A stretch of 64,000 nt of DNA from Paracoccaceae bacterium (lineage in GTDB: Bacteria; Pseudomonadota; Alphaproteobacteria; Rhodobacterales; Rhodobacteraceae). The number at the start of each line of letters is the position of its first letter. Within the stretch, counting starts at the first letter, position 1. Shown here one piece after another: positions 35,434 through 45,036 of this stretch. The notes under the pieces were generated by a model that did no database searches, was not told the origin of the DNA, and was given only the letters and a program-made list of their open reading frames with translations. The stretch spans positions 124,001 to 188,000 of the forward strand of contig JAJEHS010000006.1 of assembly GCA_022823605.1 (NCBI GenBank). Reading direction: 5' to 3'. Both the position numbers and the translations under genes were made by a program.

Positions 35434-36242
35434 ATAAATATTCCACCCTGATTTGCCATTTGAATCACTTTGGGTAAATCTAGCATTATCACCTTGCCAG
35501 ATTCAATGACGAGACCACTCATTCCAAGGGATACAACTCTTTGGATTGTATTGGGACCTATGGTTGGTAAATCTACACGAAGATCCTGATTGGGTTTGGA
35601 TGCCTTGATTAAAATTCCACCCCTCTCGTCTGGATCATTGGTAAAGGTTGAATAAACATCCTTGATGGAATCAAGCATCCAGTCTGTACTGATTGTTTCC
35701 ACTGCTATACATCGGTTATTTCTGATAACTGCAGCCTGACCTATATCTGCATTACCTATGGATGTAACAATTTCTTCAGCCAAAATTGTATCGGATTTAT
35801 CAACTGATGAAGGAGCCCGATCAGTCAATACGCCACTGTGGTCAACCAGTTGGGGTATAACTTGATGAACACCCCAAATTTTTAAACCGATCCCTTCAAT
35901 AACAGTTAGAAATTGTTTCAGGATGGAATCATCCCCTCCCGTAATGTTGATTTGATTATTGGTTTCTCCCAGCTTGAATGAGATGCTTGTTTGATTGGGC
36001 CTATCAACGCCTCCTGCAAGTACAACATGTTCTACGCCCATACCTCTATACTTTTGGAGTAAATCCAAAAAATTATCTGGATTGATTTTAGTATGTCTTG
36101 TAGTCAAATTATGATGTTCAGACCCGGGTAGCAAGGTGATTTCAACGTTATCACCGCTCGACACAAGCTTTTCATATACCAATTTGGGTAATGAACCTTG
36201 ACCGGCGAACAAGAGGAAATGCCTTGGCTCTTCATGTTTCAT
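35388..36242 (-). CDS. lpxI: UDP-2,3-diacylglucosamine pyrophosphatase LpxI
   Basis: LpxI makes lipid X in bacteria lacking LpxH. It was recognised as the DUF1009/LpxI family: LFAGQGSLPKLVYE at the N-terminus, VVLAGGVDRP near 73-82, VHQVIPQLVDHSGVLT near 130-145, and the C-terminal DLPTIGPNTIQRVVSLGMSGLVIESGK. Length (284) is typical. It lies between lpxA (8-base gap) and lpxB (overlap), the classic alphaproteobacterial position, and supplies the LpxB substrate. Confidence 0.93.
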   Translation of the reverse strand: MKHEEPRHFLLFAGQGSLPKLVYEKLVSSGDNVEITLLPGSEHHNLTTRHTKINPDNFLDLLQKYRGMGVEHVVLAGGVDRPNQTSISFKLGETNNQINITGGDDSILKQFLTVIEGIGLKIWGVHQVIPQLVDHSGVLTDRAPSSVDKSDTILAEEIVTSIGNADIGQAAVIRNNRCIAVETISTDWMLDSIKDVYSTFTNDPDERGGILIKASKPNQDLRVDLPTIGPNTIQRVVSLGMSGLVIESGKVIMLDLPKVIQMANQGGIFIWSKSINRNIREKYS

Positions 36243-36249
36243 GATTTGT

Positions 36250-37035
36250 TCAGCTTGGTTTTAGGAATTCTCTTCCGCTATTGAACAAGGTGAATTCAAT
36301 TACATCACTGACCAGTGAATCAGAAGAATAATTCCTGTTTTTCAGTTCCTGGATTGCATCTGCAAATGAACCCTCGAAATTCACCAGAAATGAATAGGCT
36401 TTTCGAAGCTCTTCAATTTTTTTCCGGGAAATCTTTCTGCGTCGCAATCCTACAAGATTCAATCCCTTGAGGTTACCATCAGGTCCATCGACCATGCCAT
36501 AAGGAATGACATCCCGTCGAACAAGGGTTACCGCACCAACAAACGCTCCCCTGCCTATTCGTACAAACTGATGAACTCCACTCAGACCACCGATGATGAC
36601 ATTATCTTCCAAAATGCAGTGGCCTCCAAGAGCAACCTGATTGGCAAGAATTACATTATTTCCAACCCTGACATCATGACCTACATGAGCTCCGGTCATG
36701 AACAGACAATCATCACCGACCTCGGTAATACCACCCCCGTGAGCTGTGCCCATGTTAAGGGTGGCTCCCTCCCTGATTCGGTTTCTCTTGCCTATTTTCA
36801 GAGTGGTTTTCTCTCCCTTGTACTTGAGGTCCTGAGGTATTTCACCAACGCAGGCATAAGGAAAAACCACTGTTTCCTCACCAACTTCAGTTCGACCTGT
36901 GACGGTTCCATGTGGTTTCACATGAACCTTGTCGTTGAGAACGACTTCAGGACCGATAAAGGCAAATGCTTCAATCGTGCAGTGTGCTCCGATTTGAGCA
37001 CCTTCAGAAATACAAGCCAGGGGATGGATGGACAT
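36250..37035 (-). CDS. lpxA: UDP-N-acetylglucosamine O-acyltransferase LpxA
   Basis: LpxA catalyses the first acylation of lipid A synthesis. Left-handed beta-helix hexapeptide repeats fill residues 5-185, with NMGTAHGGG and GHDVRVGNNVILANQVALGGH holding the expected catalytic histidine. A helical C-terminal domain (RRRKISRKKIEELRKAYSFL) follows. The ATG at 37035 gives 261 residues, the family norm, and the usual MSIHP start; a GTG at 37077 in the same frame would overlap fabZ by 22 bases and is less likely. Confidence 0.94.
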   Translation of the reverse strand: MSIHPLACISEGAQIGAHCTIEAFAFIGPEVVLNDKVHVKPHGTVTGRTEVGEETVVFPYACVGEIPQDLKYKGEKTTLKIGKRNRIREGATLNMGTAHGGGITEVGDDCLFMTGAHVGHDVRVGNNVILANQVALGGHCILEDNVIIGGLSGVHQFVRIGRGAFVGAVTLVRRDVIPYGMVDGPDGNLKGLNLVGLRRRKISRKKIEELRKAYSFLVNFEGSFADAIQELKNRNYSSDSLVSDVIEFTLFNSGREFLKPS

Positions 37036-37055
37036 AAAATCAATTTCCAATCTGT

Positions 37056-37526
37056 CTATGAGTCCAACTTTTCCCACAAGGCGGTAATTACAGCTTCGGA
37101 TACAAGTTCATCTCCTACCATAGCCTTGCCATCAAGTTTCCAGTATTTACCTCTTCCCCTCAGAACCGTCATGTGCAATTCCAGTACATCACCGGGCACA
37201 ACCATTTTCCTGAAGCGGGCGTTATCGACTGCCAGAAGGTAAATACCCAGATTTTCATCAATCATGTCAAGGGAATGATTTACAACGACTGCTGCTGTTT
37301 GGGCCATTGCTTCAATTACCAGCACCCCTGGCATGATTGGCTGATTCGGAAAATGACCCTGAAAAAAAGGCTCGTTACAGGTTACATTCTTGATCCCGAT
37401 GCCACCTTTATCCTTTTCCAGATTCATTACCTTGTCGATATACAGGAATGGATACCGATGGGGTATCATTCGCTTGATCATGGACAAATCTGCCATCGGT
37501 AGTGATAGATCAATCTCTGTTCGCAT
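37056..37526 (-). CDS. fabZ: 3-hydroxyacyl-ACP dehydratase FabZ
   Basis: FabZ dehydrates beta-hydroxyacyl-ACP in fatty acid elongation and competes with LpxA for hydroxyacyl-ACP. Hot-dog fold with catalytic H of PHRYPFLYIDKV (near residue 22) and the EPFFQGHFPNQPIMPGVLVIEAMAQ helix with its catalytic Glu (near 72). Length (156) is normal. It follows skp directly; the gene normally between them, lpxD, is absent. Confidence 0.95.
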   Translation of the reverse strand: MRTEIDLSLPMADLSMIKRMIPHRYPFLYIDKVMNLEKDKGGIGIKNVTCNEPFFQGHFPNQPIMPGVLVIEAMAQTAAVVVNHSLDMIDENLGIYLLAVDNARFRKMVVPGDVLELHMTVLRGRGKYWKLDGKAMVGDELVSEAVITALWEKLDS

Positions 37527-37570
37527 AATTACTTTCCATCAAATTGAAGTAAAACTGTAATTTCTTGAAG

Positions 37571-38185
37571 TTATTCTGCTATGCCGGCAAATTCCAGTGG
37601 ATTGGTGTACTCGGTTAATCCGGTACCATCTCCAATGGTGGCATTTACCTGGGCCAATACATAGGGTGTTATATCAAGCGATTCATCAGTCCAAATGGTA
37701 AGATCTCTCGGGATAACCAATCTGGAACCAAAAAATTGTGCTACCTGAACAATAACAGGGGTAACATAAGCCTGAAACATCTCTTGTTGTCGGTTTTCCC
37801 ACTCGCTCAAGGCAACTCCCTTGCCATCCTGAATCATTCTTCGGGATTCTACCCTAGTATCAAAATCCTCGACAAGCAATTCAAACTCAGATGAAGTGAG
37901 ATTACCTTTTTTTTCAGCCAAATCCCTTTCCTCATCTTCGAACAACTCGGAATAGTATGATCCTTCGGCACGAAGCGACAATTGTGCTTCCTGATACTCA
38001 CTTGCCACCCTGATACCAAATTGTGACCTGAGGTATAGTGTACGGTAGTCAACAACAGTCACTTCCGGTCGTACGGAAGGGTAGAATTGCTCGCTGGAAC
38101 CTTGACTCTGTCCAAATGACGTGGCTGGCAAAATGGCCAGTGAAAATAGTGTCAGCAGTTCAAGTAAGTACTTTCGAATTGCCAT
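37571..38185 (-). CDS. skp: Periplasmic chaperone Skp (OmpH family)
   Basis: Skp holds outer-membrane proteins in the periplasm before BamA. A signal peptide is visible (AIRKYLLELLTLFSLAILPATSFGQ). The mature part starts with the VTVVDYRTLYLRSQFG strand that opens the Skp core, followed by a long charged helical hairpin (~65-150) and a C-terminal VTPVIVQVAQFFG segment. At 204 residues it is within alphaproteobacterial range. The start lies one base from the bamA stop on the same strand. Confidence 0.82.
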   Translation of the reverse strand: MAIRKYLLELLTLFSLAILPATSFGQSQGSSEQFYPSVRPEVTVVDYRTLYLRSQFGIRVASEYQEAQLSLRAEGSYYSELFEDEERDLAEKKGNLTSSEFELLVEDFDTRVESRRMIQDGKGVALSEWENRQQEMFQAYVTPVIVQVAQFFGSRLVIPRDLTIWTDESLDITPYVLAQVNATIGDGTGLTEYTNPLEFAGIAE

Positions 38186-40591
38186 TTAGAAATTCGACTG
38201 TAGGGCAACTTCAAAGTTTTGGGTGACATCACCCGGTTGTTTTTTCACCGGTCGTGAGAAATTGAACCTCAACGGTCCAAGGAATGTTCTTATAAAGAAC
38301 GATACACCGGCCGTAGATCTCAATTTAAAGGAATCATCTACAGGCACTGAAACATCAACACCATTAACATTAACAGTTTTCCCATCATCTGTATCATCCA
38401 AGCCCCAGATTGAACCCACATCAAAAAAGGTACCACCAGAAATCCCAAGCTCCTCATCAAAACCTAGTGGGAATCTGCTTTCAAGCCTTAGTGCGGTATA
38501 ATAATTACCTCCTAGTGCCCGTCCAAAGTTACTACCATTTGGACCGTGTACACTTCTAGGGCCTACACCGTAAGGTGCGAAGCCCCTGAAAAGAGTTGAA
38601 TTCATTTGAAAACGATCAAAAAGCCTGGAATTGCGACCTCCTAGTGGACTTATTACCCCACCTTCAAGGGTCGCGGTCAGGGTAACATTATCATCAAATG
38701 CTGTTGTTTGCCCCCGTAACGTACCAATAGTCCTCAATACATTGTGGGAACCGCTGCCAAATGTCAGGGTCTGGTTGAAAGTACCTGCTATCCCCCGTCG
38801 TGTCGAAAACCCAAGTGGGATATTGTTATAACTGTAGTTGTATCCTACCCGTGCCTGCCTTTTGTAGGGGGTAGGAGCATTATTATATGTTACAGGTTCA
38901 TTACAACCAGCTGGTATACCCCCAACAGCTATACCCCTACCTACATCTCTTTGAAGAATATGTGATGGTCCTCTGCATGGATACGGTTGATAGTCATAAG
39001 TGGAAAACCCAACGTTGAAACCCAATCGGCTTGCCTCGCTGATGGGAAAGCTGATTCCGGTTGAAACAAGAAACTCCTCAACGTTAACAATACCGTCGTT
39101 TCTAGATTGGTTACGTGTACCGATCGTGAAATTGAAACTCATATCTTGCCCGAACAACTTGGGTTCACCGAAGGTGATGAAATAGTCGGTACCACTTGAT
39201 GCCGAATCAATAGAGAATGAAAGTCTTTGACCCCGCCCCAGAAGGTTGTTTTCGGTCAAGCCTATGCTTCCTGATACCCCTTCGGCCTTTGAATAACCCA
39301 GTCCGAAAGTCAAGGTTCCAGTGTCCTGTTCCTCCACCTGCAGTCTTATGACCGATTGGGTCGGTGAAATCTTTTCTTCCGAAACCTCAACCGAGGAGAA
39401 AAATCCCAAGGCCCTTACACGTTCTGCTGAACGGTTGATTTCCTCGGCATTGAGGGGATCACCTTCAACGGTGGTGAATTCTCTCCTAATGACGTAGTCC
39501 TTGGTTGTGACATTGCCCTCGATCTCAATCCGCTCAACGATAACCCGCGGACCTATCTCGATTACAAAATCAACATCAACTGTATTGTTTTCACTATTGA
39601 CCCTGGTTCTAGGAACCACCCGGGCAAAGGTCATTTCCTTCTCGGAGGCCAGAAATTCCATTCTCTCCCGTGCAGAGACCAGTGAATTGGGCGAGAATAT
39701 ATCTCCCGTTTCAATCTTGATCGTTCCTAAAAACTCCTCGGTATCAACACCTTCAAGTTCAGTGGATGCCAATAATTCACCAAAGGTATATTGTTGACCT
39801 TCGTTTATCTTGAAATTGATGAAGAAAGCATCTCTTTCACGGGACAATTCAACAGTTGCCGATTCGATTTCAAAATCAACATAACCATTATCCAGATAGA
39901 AATCCCTCAACAGGGTTTTGTCCAACTCCAGCCTGCTGTCAAAGAAGGTATCCTTTTTAATTAATGCCCGCAAAGCGCCCGCCTGCCTAGTCTCCAGTTG
40001 CTTCCTTAGCTTTTCATCCGAAAATGCCTGATTGCCAATGAAACTCAAGCGTTCAACCTCTACAACCTTGCCTTCGGCAATCTCAAAAATCAGATCAACC
40101 CGATTATCTCTCCTGCGAATGATTTTTGGCGTTACCGTAGCAGCTAATCGTCCTCGGGCAAAGTAAAGCCGAGAGATGGTTTCGGCATCAAGTAATGCCC
40201 TGGAAGGTAAATAGACCTGCCGGGATTTTGACGTTATGAATGGCTCAATAACATCGTCCTTGATTCTTTTATTGCCTTCAATACTGATTTCGTTGATTAG
40301 TGGATATTCCTCGACTGTAATCTCCAACAGCCTGTTTTTTGGTACAATAGTGATGTTCTGAAAAAGTTCACGATCAGAAAGGTGTTTAAATGCCTCGTTG
40401 AGATCACTGCTGGAAACCGTACCTGATTCGGGCAACTCAGAGATACGAATAATGCTATCCCGATCAATCCGCAGATTCCCCACAACATCAATTCGATCAT
40501 ATGAATAGGACTGGGAATAGGCTACTGAACCGATTACAGTTCCCAAGAACAGACTCGAAGCAATTAAAAAAATCCTGAAACGCAATTGCAA
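38186..40591 (-). CDS. bamA: Outer membrane protein assembly factor BamA
   Basis: BamA folds beta-barrel proteins into the outer membrane. A signal peptide ends near YSQSYS. Five POTRA domains occupy ~32-415 (for example RIDVVGNLRIDRDSI, EISIEGNKRIKDDVI, RIEIEGNVTTKDYVI), followed by a 16-strand barrel to the C-terminal phenylalanine (QSNF). The VRGF-like L6 motif of the family appears as LFRGFAPYGVGPR near residue 670. At 801 residues it is full length. Partners lptD, surA and skp are all in this window. Confidence 0.96.
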   Translation of the reverse strand: MQLRFRIFLIASSLFLGTVIGSVAYSQSYSYDRIDVVGNLRIDRDSIIRISELPESGTVSSSDLNEAFKHLSDRELFQNITIVPKNRLLEITVEEYPLINEISIEGNKRIKDDVIEPFITSKSRQVYLPSRALLDAETISRLYFARGRLAATVTPKIIRRRDNRVDLIFEIAEGKVVEVERLSFIGNQAFSDEKLRKQLETRQAGALRALIKKDTFFDSRLELDKTLLRDFYLDNGYVDFEIESATVELSRERDAFFINFKINEGQQYTFGELLASTELEGVDTEEFLGTIKIETGDIFSPNSLVSARERMEFLASEKEMTFARVVPRTRVNSENNTVDVDFVIEIGPRVIVERIEIEGNVTTKDYVIRREFTTVEGDPLNAEEINRSAERVRALGFFSSVEVSEEKISPTQSVIRLQVEEQDTGTLTFGLGYSKAEGVSGSIGLTENNLLGRGQRLSFSIDSASSGTDYFITFGEPKLFGQDMSFNFTIGTRNQSRNDGIVNVEEFLVSTGISFPISEASRLGFNVGFSTYDYQPYPCRGPSHILQRDVGRGIAVGGIPAGCNEPVTYNNAPTPYKRQARVGYNYSYNNIPLGFSTRRGIAGTFNQTLTFGSGSHNVLRTIGTLRGQTTAFDDNVTLTATLEGGVISPLGGRNSRLFDRFQMNSTLFRGFAPYGVGPRSVHGPNGSNFGRALGGNYYTALRLESRFPLGFDEELGISGGTFFDVGSIWGLDDTDDGKTVNVNGVDVSVPVDDSFKLRSTAGVSFFIRTFLGPLRFNFSRPVKKQPGDVTQNFEVALQSNF

Positions 40592-40715
40592 GTTTATATC
40601 CCCCTAAAAAGAGTTGTCTTATTTTTATTAATTGTAACCTTCCCAATTAACATTGGACTTAAACTTTTTAAAGTCTAAATAACTCAAATTTATTGTCAGT
40701 GTTAATTCTTTCATA
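40592..40715 (-). promoter_or_regulatory. Spacer between rseP and bamA
   Basis: This 124-base AT-rich gap inside the otherwise compact cluster includes an imperfect inverted repeat near 40656-40675 (GACTTAAA against TTTAAAGTC). It may hold a separate bamA promoter or a read-through control point. Confidence 0.3.
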
Positions 40716-42014
40716 TCAGCAAGTCAGGTCATTGTAGATTGTAAAAGCAAACAAGCAAAAGATAAGCCCCAAACCAATCACATACGTATAATATTTGAAT
40801 TTCCCGTTTGCTTCTTTGCCACTGATCATTTCATAAAAATAAAATACCAGGTGGCCACCATCCAATACTGGAATGGGAAGTAAATTCGCAACGCCAATTG
40901 CTGCTGACAAAACCCCTATGAAAAGGATAAATACAATTGGTCCCTGATTTGCAGCAGCTCCCGAAAATTTGGCAATCCCGATTGGCCCCTGAATGTTGCA
41001 ACTGCTGATCTCATTGGTAATAAGCTTAGGTATTGCCTGCAGTGTGGATATCACGACCGATAAGGTCCTCAAGGACCCATACCAAAGAGCATCCAGTGGT
41101 CCTGGCGTGTATGTGTCAGGTTCAAGGGCAAGGCCAAGACCAATTCCAATAAGTACCCTTTTTTCAAATTCTCCATTCCCAATAGGTATGTCCTGGAACT
41201 CTCCCGCCAAATTGATGTTGATTTCCTGATTGTCCCGAAAGACAACCAAATCCATTAACCGGCCTTTGGAATCAGCCACTTCCCTGGCCAGGTCTGATCC
41301 ACTTCCAACTTCCTTGCCATCAACACTTAATACTATGTCCCCTACCCTCAGACCTGCCGCTTCTGCAGGTGATGCCAGATTAATGTTGTCAATTATTGGG
41401 GGTGTGGGATAGGGTCCGGTTACCTCCCTTAATTCCTCGAATCGTCTTACCTTGTAATAAAACGTATCTGTAGGATCTGATTGGTTGCCGAAAATATACA
41501 GGTCATAAAGAGAGTTAATCGGTTCTTCATTTATGGCCAGGATTTCATCATCAGGTTGGAGTTCAAAGTCACTTGCTGGAAGATTGTGAATTGATTTAAC
41601 AACCAGCGGTTCCTTGACAAAACCCTGAAAGGTGATGACCAAGGCAAATACGATTATTGCCAAGATGAAACTCGCCAGTGGTCCTCCAGCAACAGCAACA
41701 AACTTTTTCCTTACCGGGATTTCTGCTCCAGCAATATTCTCATTATCAACAAATGAGTTTTTTGGACCAAGTAATGTCAATAGATTTGGAATCTTTACAT
41801 AACCACCAATCAGGATGGGTGATAAACGCCATTCGGTACCATTCCGGTCTGTTGTTTTCCAGAGGGGTTGTCCAAACCCGATGGAAAAAACCGATACCGG
41901 CAGGTTGCATAATCTGGCAGCAAAATAATGTCCGAACTCATGGAAAGTTACCACGACCGCTATGACAACCACAAATGGGACGATCGTTAGAATTAAATCA
42001 ACAAGTGCTTCCAT
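40716..42014 (-). CDS. rseP: Site-2 membrane zinc protease RseP
   Basis: This intramembrane metalloprotease cleaves anti-sigma factors and signal-peptide remnants. The zinc motif HEFGH is at residues 25-29 in the first helix, and the second active-site motif is in NLLPIPVLDGGHLVFYFYEM near the C-terminus. Two PDZ-like regions lie between, one around 145-190 and a clearer one with SPAEAAGLRVGDIVLSVDG near 215-235. Length (432) fits. It directly follows cdsA; dxr, usually between them, is missing. Confidence 0.93.
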   Translation of the reverse strand: MEALVDLILTIVPFVVVIAVVVTFHEFGHYFAARLCNLPVSVFSIGFGQPLWKTTDRNGTEWRLSPILIGGYVKIPNLLTLLGPKNSFVDNENIAGAEIPVRKKFVAVAGGPLASFILAIIVFALVITFQGFVKEPLVVKSIHNLPASDFELQPDDEILAINEEPINSLYDLYIFGNQSDPTDTFYYKVRRFEELREVTGPYPTPPIIDNINLASPAEAAGLRVGDIVLSVDGKEVGSGSDLAREVADSKGRLMDLVVFRDNQEININLAGEFQDIPIGNGEFEKRVLIGIGLGLALEPDTYTPGPLDALWYGSLRTLSVVISTLQAIPKLITNEISSCNIQGPIGIAKFSGAAANQGPIVFILFIGVLSAAIGVANLLPIPVLDGGHLVFYFYEMISGKEANGKFKYYTYVIGLGLIFCLFAFTIYNDLTC

Positions 42015-42034
42015 GCTTCATGAATTTTCAATAA

Positions 42035-42895
42035 TCAAAAGTCAAAAATATTAGGTTGGAAATTCATTATTGTAAGGAAGAAAATCAATACTCCTGTACC
42101 TATAAAGCCATCGAATCTGTCCAGGAACCCACCATGCCCAGGCAGTAAATTCGAACTGTTCTTGACACCTACCTTTCGCTTTATTGCACTGATTGATAAA
42201 TCGCCAAGTTGTGAAAATACCGAAATGGCCAATGCATAAAATATTAGATTTATGGTGGGCAGTTTATCTCTCCAAAAGTACATAAACCCAATCAAAATGA
42301 TGATTGACAACACCCAGCCCCCTATCGTGCCGGACCATGTTTTATTGGGGCTGATCCTTGGAAACAGCTTTGGCCCACCAATCAATTTCCCTGCAAAGTA
42401 CCCACCGGCATCCGTACCAACAATCAGAAGTACAATCAACAAGAATATTTGTTTTCCCCCCAAGAAAGCCATTGAATGTCCCATAACAGCAAGGAATATC
42501 CCGATTCCACAAGCCACCATGAAAATTTTGTATCTGAATAAAACCCCAGACACAATTGAGAAAATCAAGACAAAAACAAATATCTGCGAATTACTTCGGG
42601 TTTTGTCCAAATCTATTGAATATGCATTTGCCAGTTCAAATACCATCGAGCCGATGATAAAAACACATCCAGACAAAACATAGGCTATTTTCCTTGACCT
42701 CGAAAATGCTGGTGTTTGCAAGCCACACAGTTCAAAAAGCAAAAATGCAAAGAGTACCAATAAAAACAATGAAAGTGTAATGGTTCCTGCAAGGTAGGAA
42801 CCTAAGGCCACAGTTGCTAGAACCAAGGCTGTAATTACCCTGGCAGGTAATGATTTGAATTTTGAATCGTTTAAAGTTTCAGGTAATTGACCCAA
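42035..42895 (-). CDS. cdsA: Phosphatidate cytidylyltransferase CdsA
   Basis: CdsA forms CDP-diacylglycerol, the precursor of all phospholipid head groups. It is a polytopic membrane protein of 286 residues with about eight hydrophobic helices. The C-terminal signature is present: DAGGYFAGKLIGG and SPNKTWSGTIGG near 160-190, then SQLGDLSISAIKRKVGVKNSSNLLPGHGGFLDRFD near 230-265. Its start overlaps uppS by 17 bases. Confidence 0.94.
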   Translation of the reverse strand: MGQLPETLNDSKFKSLPARVITALVLATVALGSYLAGTITLSLFLLVLFAFLLFELCGLQTPAFSRSRKIAYVLSGCVFIIGSMVFELANAYSIDLDKTRSNSQIFVFVLIFSIVSGVLFRYKIFMVACGIGIFLAVMGHSMAFLGGKQIFLLIVLLIVGTDAGGYFAGKLIGGPKLFPRISPNKTWSGTIGGWVLSIIILIGFMYFWRDKLPTINLIFYALAISVFSQLGDLSISAIKRKVGVKNSSNLLPGHGGFLDRFDGFIGTGVLIFFLTIMNFQPNIFDF

Positions 42896-43619
42896 ATCGT
42901 CGTTCCTTGATTCCGTATTGTATAAGGTGGGATTTGAATTGCTCTACGGTGAAATCTGGCCACAGGGTCTGGTCAAAAGCCAATTCAGAATAAGCTGCCT
43001 GCCAGAGGAAAAAATTTGACAGTCTGGTTTCTCCTGATGTCCTGATGATCAAATCCGGATCTGGCAGATTGGAGGTTGAGAGAAACTTGTCAACCATAAC
43101 CTCGTCCAATTGATCAGGATTTAATTTGCCCTCGACAGCTTTTCTGGTGATTTTCCTCACCATGTCAACTATCTCACTTTTCCCACCATAGTTGATGGCA
43201 ACGGTCAATTCCAGGACTTCATTGTTCTTGGTGGCACTTTCCAGCTGATTCATCTGTTCGACAAGTGATCGGTCAAAGGCTTCCCTATTACCAATGAAAT
43301 TGATTTTTACCCCCTTTTCAATCAACTCACGGGATTCCGATCCCATATACTGTCGAAACAGATTGGTCAGTCCAGAAACCTCATCCTTGCCCCGTTTCCA
43401 GTTTTCTGTAGAAAAGGCAAAGACGGTCAAATATCGTATTCCCAACTCGGGGCAAGACTTTACAATATCACGCAGTCTCTCTGCTCCACGATGATGTCCT
43501 TGAACCCTTGGCAATCCCCTTGCCTTTGCCCATCTGCCATTGCCATCCATGACCAAGGCTACGTGGTTTGGAAAATTTGACAATTCCTGACTTGTATTGA
43601 TTAACTTTTGCTCAGCCAA
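42879..43619 (-). CDS. uppS: Undecaprenyl diphosphate synthase UppS
   Basis: UppS extends FPP with isopentenyl diphosphate to the C55 lipid carrier for peptidoglycan and O-antigen. The catalytic MDGNGRWAKARG motif is at 24-35 and GHHRGAE at 41-47. The C-terminal DLIIRTSGETRLSNFFLWQAAYSELAF signature is intact. At 246 residues it is normal. It starts two bases after frr, in the same transcript. Confidence 0.95.
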   Translation of the reverse strand: MAEQKLINTSQELSNFPNHVALVMDGNGRWAKARGLPRVQGHHRGAERLRDIVKSCPELGIRYLTVFAFSTENWKRGKDEVSGLTNLFRQYMGSESRELIEKGVKINFIGNREAFDRSLVEQMNQLESATKNNEVLELTVAINYGGKSEIVDMVRKITRKAVEGKLNPDQLDEVMVDKFLSTSNLPDPDLIIRTSGETRLSNFFLWQAAYSELAFDQTLWPDFTVEQFKSHLIQYGIKERRFGSIT

Positions 43620-43621
43620 AT

Positions 43622-44182
43622 TTACACTGCCATAATTTCTGATTTCTTTGTTTCCAACGTTTCGTCTGTTTTTGCAATGAATTGATTCGTCAGCTCCTGA
43701 ATCTCATCCGACCAGAGCACAACTTCATCCTCACTCAATCCATCGGATTTGGCCTTTTTCAGAATATCCATACCATCCTTCCTGATATTGCGAATGGAAA
43801 TCCGGGTGGTTTCAGCATATTGGGAAGCCACTTTCGACAACTCCTTTCTACGCTCCTCATTTAATTCCGGTATTGGTAAGCGGATTACGGTACCTTCAAC
43901 GACAGGGTTAATCCCCAGTCCAGAATCCAAGATGGCCTTGACAACATCATCAACGATCGTCTTGTCCCAAACAGAGATCGATAACAATCTTGGTTCGGGC
44001 ACATTTATTGATCCACACTGATTCATGGGCATCTGGGCACCATAGGCATTGACAACCAATGAATCGACCATTGAAGCCGATGCCCTGCCTGTCCTTAGCC
44101 CGGCAAAATCCTGCCTTAACGAATTTATGGCTCCTTCCATTCTTCGTTCAAAATCTTCCAGATCAAGTTCAAAATCTTCCAT
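43622..44182 (-). CDS. frr: Ribosome recycling factor
   Basis: Frr splits post-termination ribosomes together with EF-G. The 186-residue three-helix-bundle protein shows [24 protein letters not shown] in helix 1, the hinge with [16 protein letters not shown], and [20 protein letters not shown] before helix 2. It lies between pyrH and uppS, a conserved order. Confidence 0.96.
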   Translation of the reverse strand: MEDFELDLEDFERRMEGAINSLRQDFAGLRTGRASASMVDSLVVNAYGAQMPMNQCGSINVPEPRLLSISVWDKTIVDDVVKAILDSGLGINPVVEGTVIRLPIPELNEERRKELSKVASQYAETTRISIRNIRKDGMDILKKAKSDGLSEDEVVLWSDEIQELTNQFIAKTDETLETKKSEIMAV

Positions 44183-44207
44183 GTCTACCCGCCAATTACG
44201 TCCTGAT

Positions 44208-44927
44208 TTAGCTATTTTTGATTATTGAATAAGTTCCAAGACCCTTGATTATACCTTCAAAGCCACCAGGCTCTTCCAGAGAAAACACGATAATGGGCAA
44301 ATTATTGTCTCTGGCCATGGCGATAGCAGAGGTGTCCATGACTCTAAGATCCTTTCGTATAACATCCTCGTAACTGATGTCGATATACCTCTTGGCATCG
44401 GGATTCTTAACCGGATCCTTGTCATAAACACCGTTGACCTTGGTACCTTTGAAAACGGCATCACAATACAATTCACTTGCCCTGAGGGTTGCTGCCGTAT
44501 CGGTTGTGAAAAAGGGATTTCCTGTACCAGCTGCAAAAATGCAAACCCGTTTCTTTTCCAGATGTCGCAACGACCTACGCAGGATATAGGGTTCGCACAT
44601 CTCGTCCAGCCTGATGGCTGAAAGTACCCTGGTTTGAATATCAAGTTTTTCCAGATGCGTTTGCATGGCAAGAGCATTCATGACCGTGGCCAACATTCCC
44701 ATATGGTCTGCTGTCGTACGTGGTATGCCCTGCTCGGCTACTTCCAATCCCCGAAAGATATTGCCTCCGCCGATAACCATGCATATTTCAGTACCAAGAT
44801 CATGGACTTTCTTGATTTCACCAGCCACCCGGGCAACAGTGGGTGAATGTATTCCGAATTTCAGTGGTCCCATAAGGGCTTCCCCCGAAATTTTCAGTAA
44901 AATTCGTTTATAACCTAGTTTCGGCAA
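44208..44927 (-). CDS. pyrH: UMP kinase PyrH
   Basis: PyrH phosphorylates UMP to UDP as a hexameric amino-acid-kinase-fold enzyme. Motifs: KISGEALMG near the N-terminus, [10 protein letters not shown] near 50-60, [13 protein letters not shown] near 135-147 and [11 protein letters not shown] near 170-180. The start is TTG at 44927 with a strong GGAGGG ribosome site upstream. No tsf or rpsB precedes it; miaA is divergent instead. Confidence 0.95.
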   Translation of the reverse strand: MPKLGYKRILLKISGEALMGPLKFGIHSPTVARVAGEIKKVHDLGTEICMVIGGGNIFRGLEVAEQGIPRTTADHMGMLATVMNALAMQTHLEKLDIQTRVLSAIRLDEMCEPYILRRSLRHLEKKRVCIFAAGTGNPFFTTDTAATLRASELYCDAVFKGTKVNGVYDKDPVKNPDAKRYIDISYEDVIRKDLRVMDTSAIAMARDNNLPIIVFSLEEPGGFEGIIKGLGTYSIIKNS

Positions 44928-45036
44928 TTCAAACCCTCCGGCAAGGTAAATTAATTGGGGTAATTAATATGGGTAATATGATAGTTACTCAAATATTACA
45001 ATCTATACCTTTAATCAACCTATTCGGGTAGGGAAC
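44928..45036. promoter_or_regulatory. Divergent promoter region pyrH / miaA
   Basis: This 109-base spacer has an inverted repeat ATTAATT (44950-44956) and AATTAAT (44962-44968) around GGGGT. It drives the pyrH-to-lpxB cluster on minus and miaA on plus. Confidence 0.35.
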
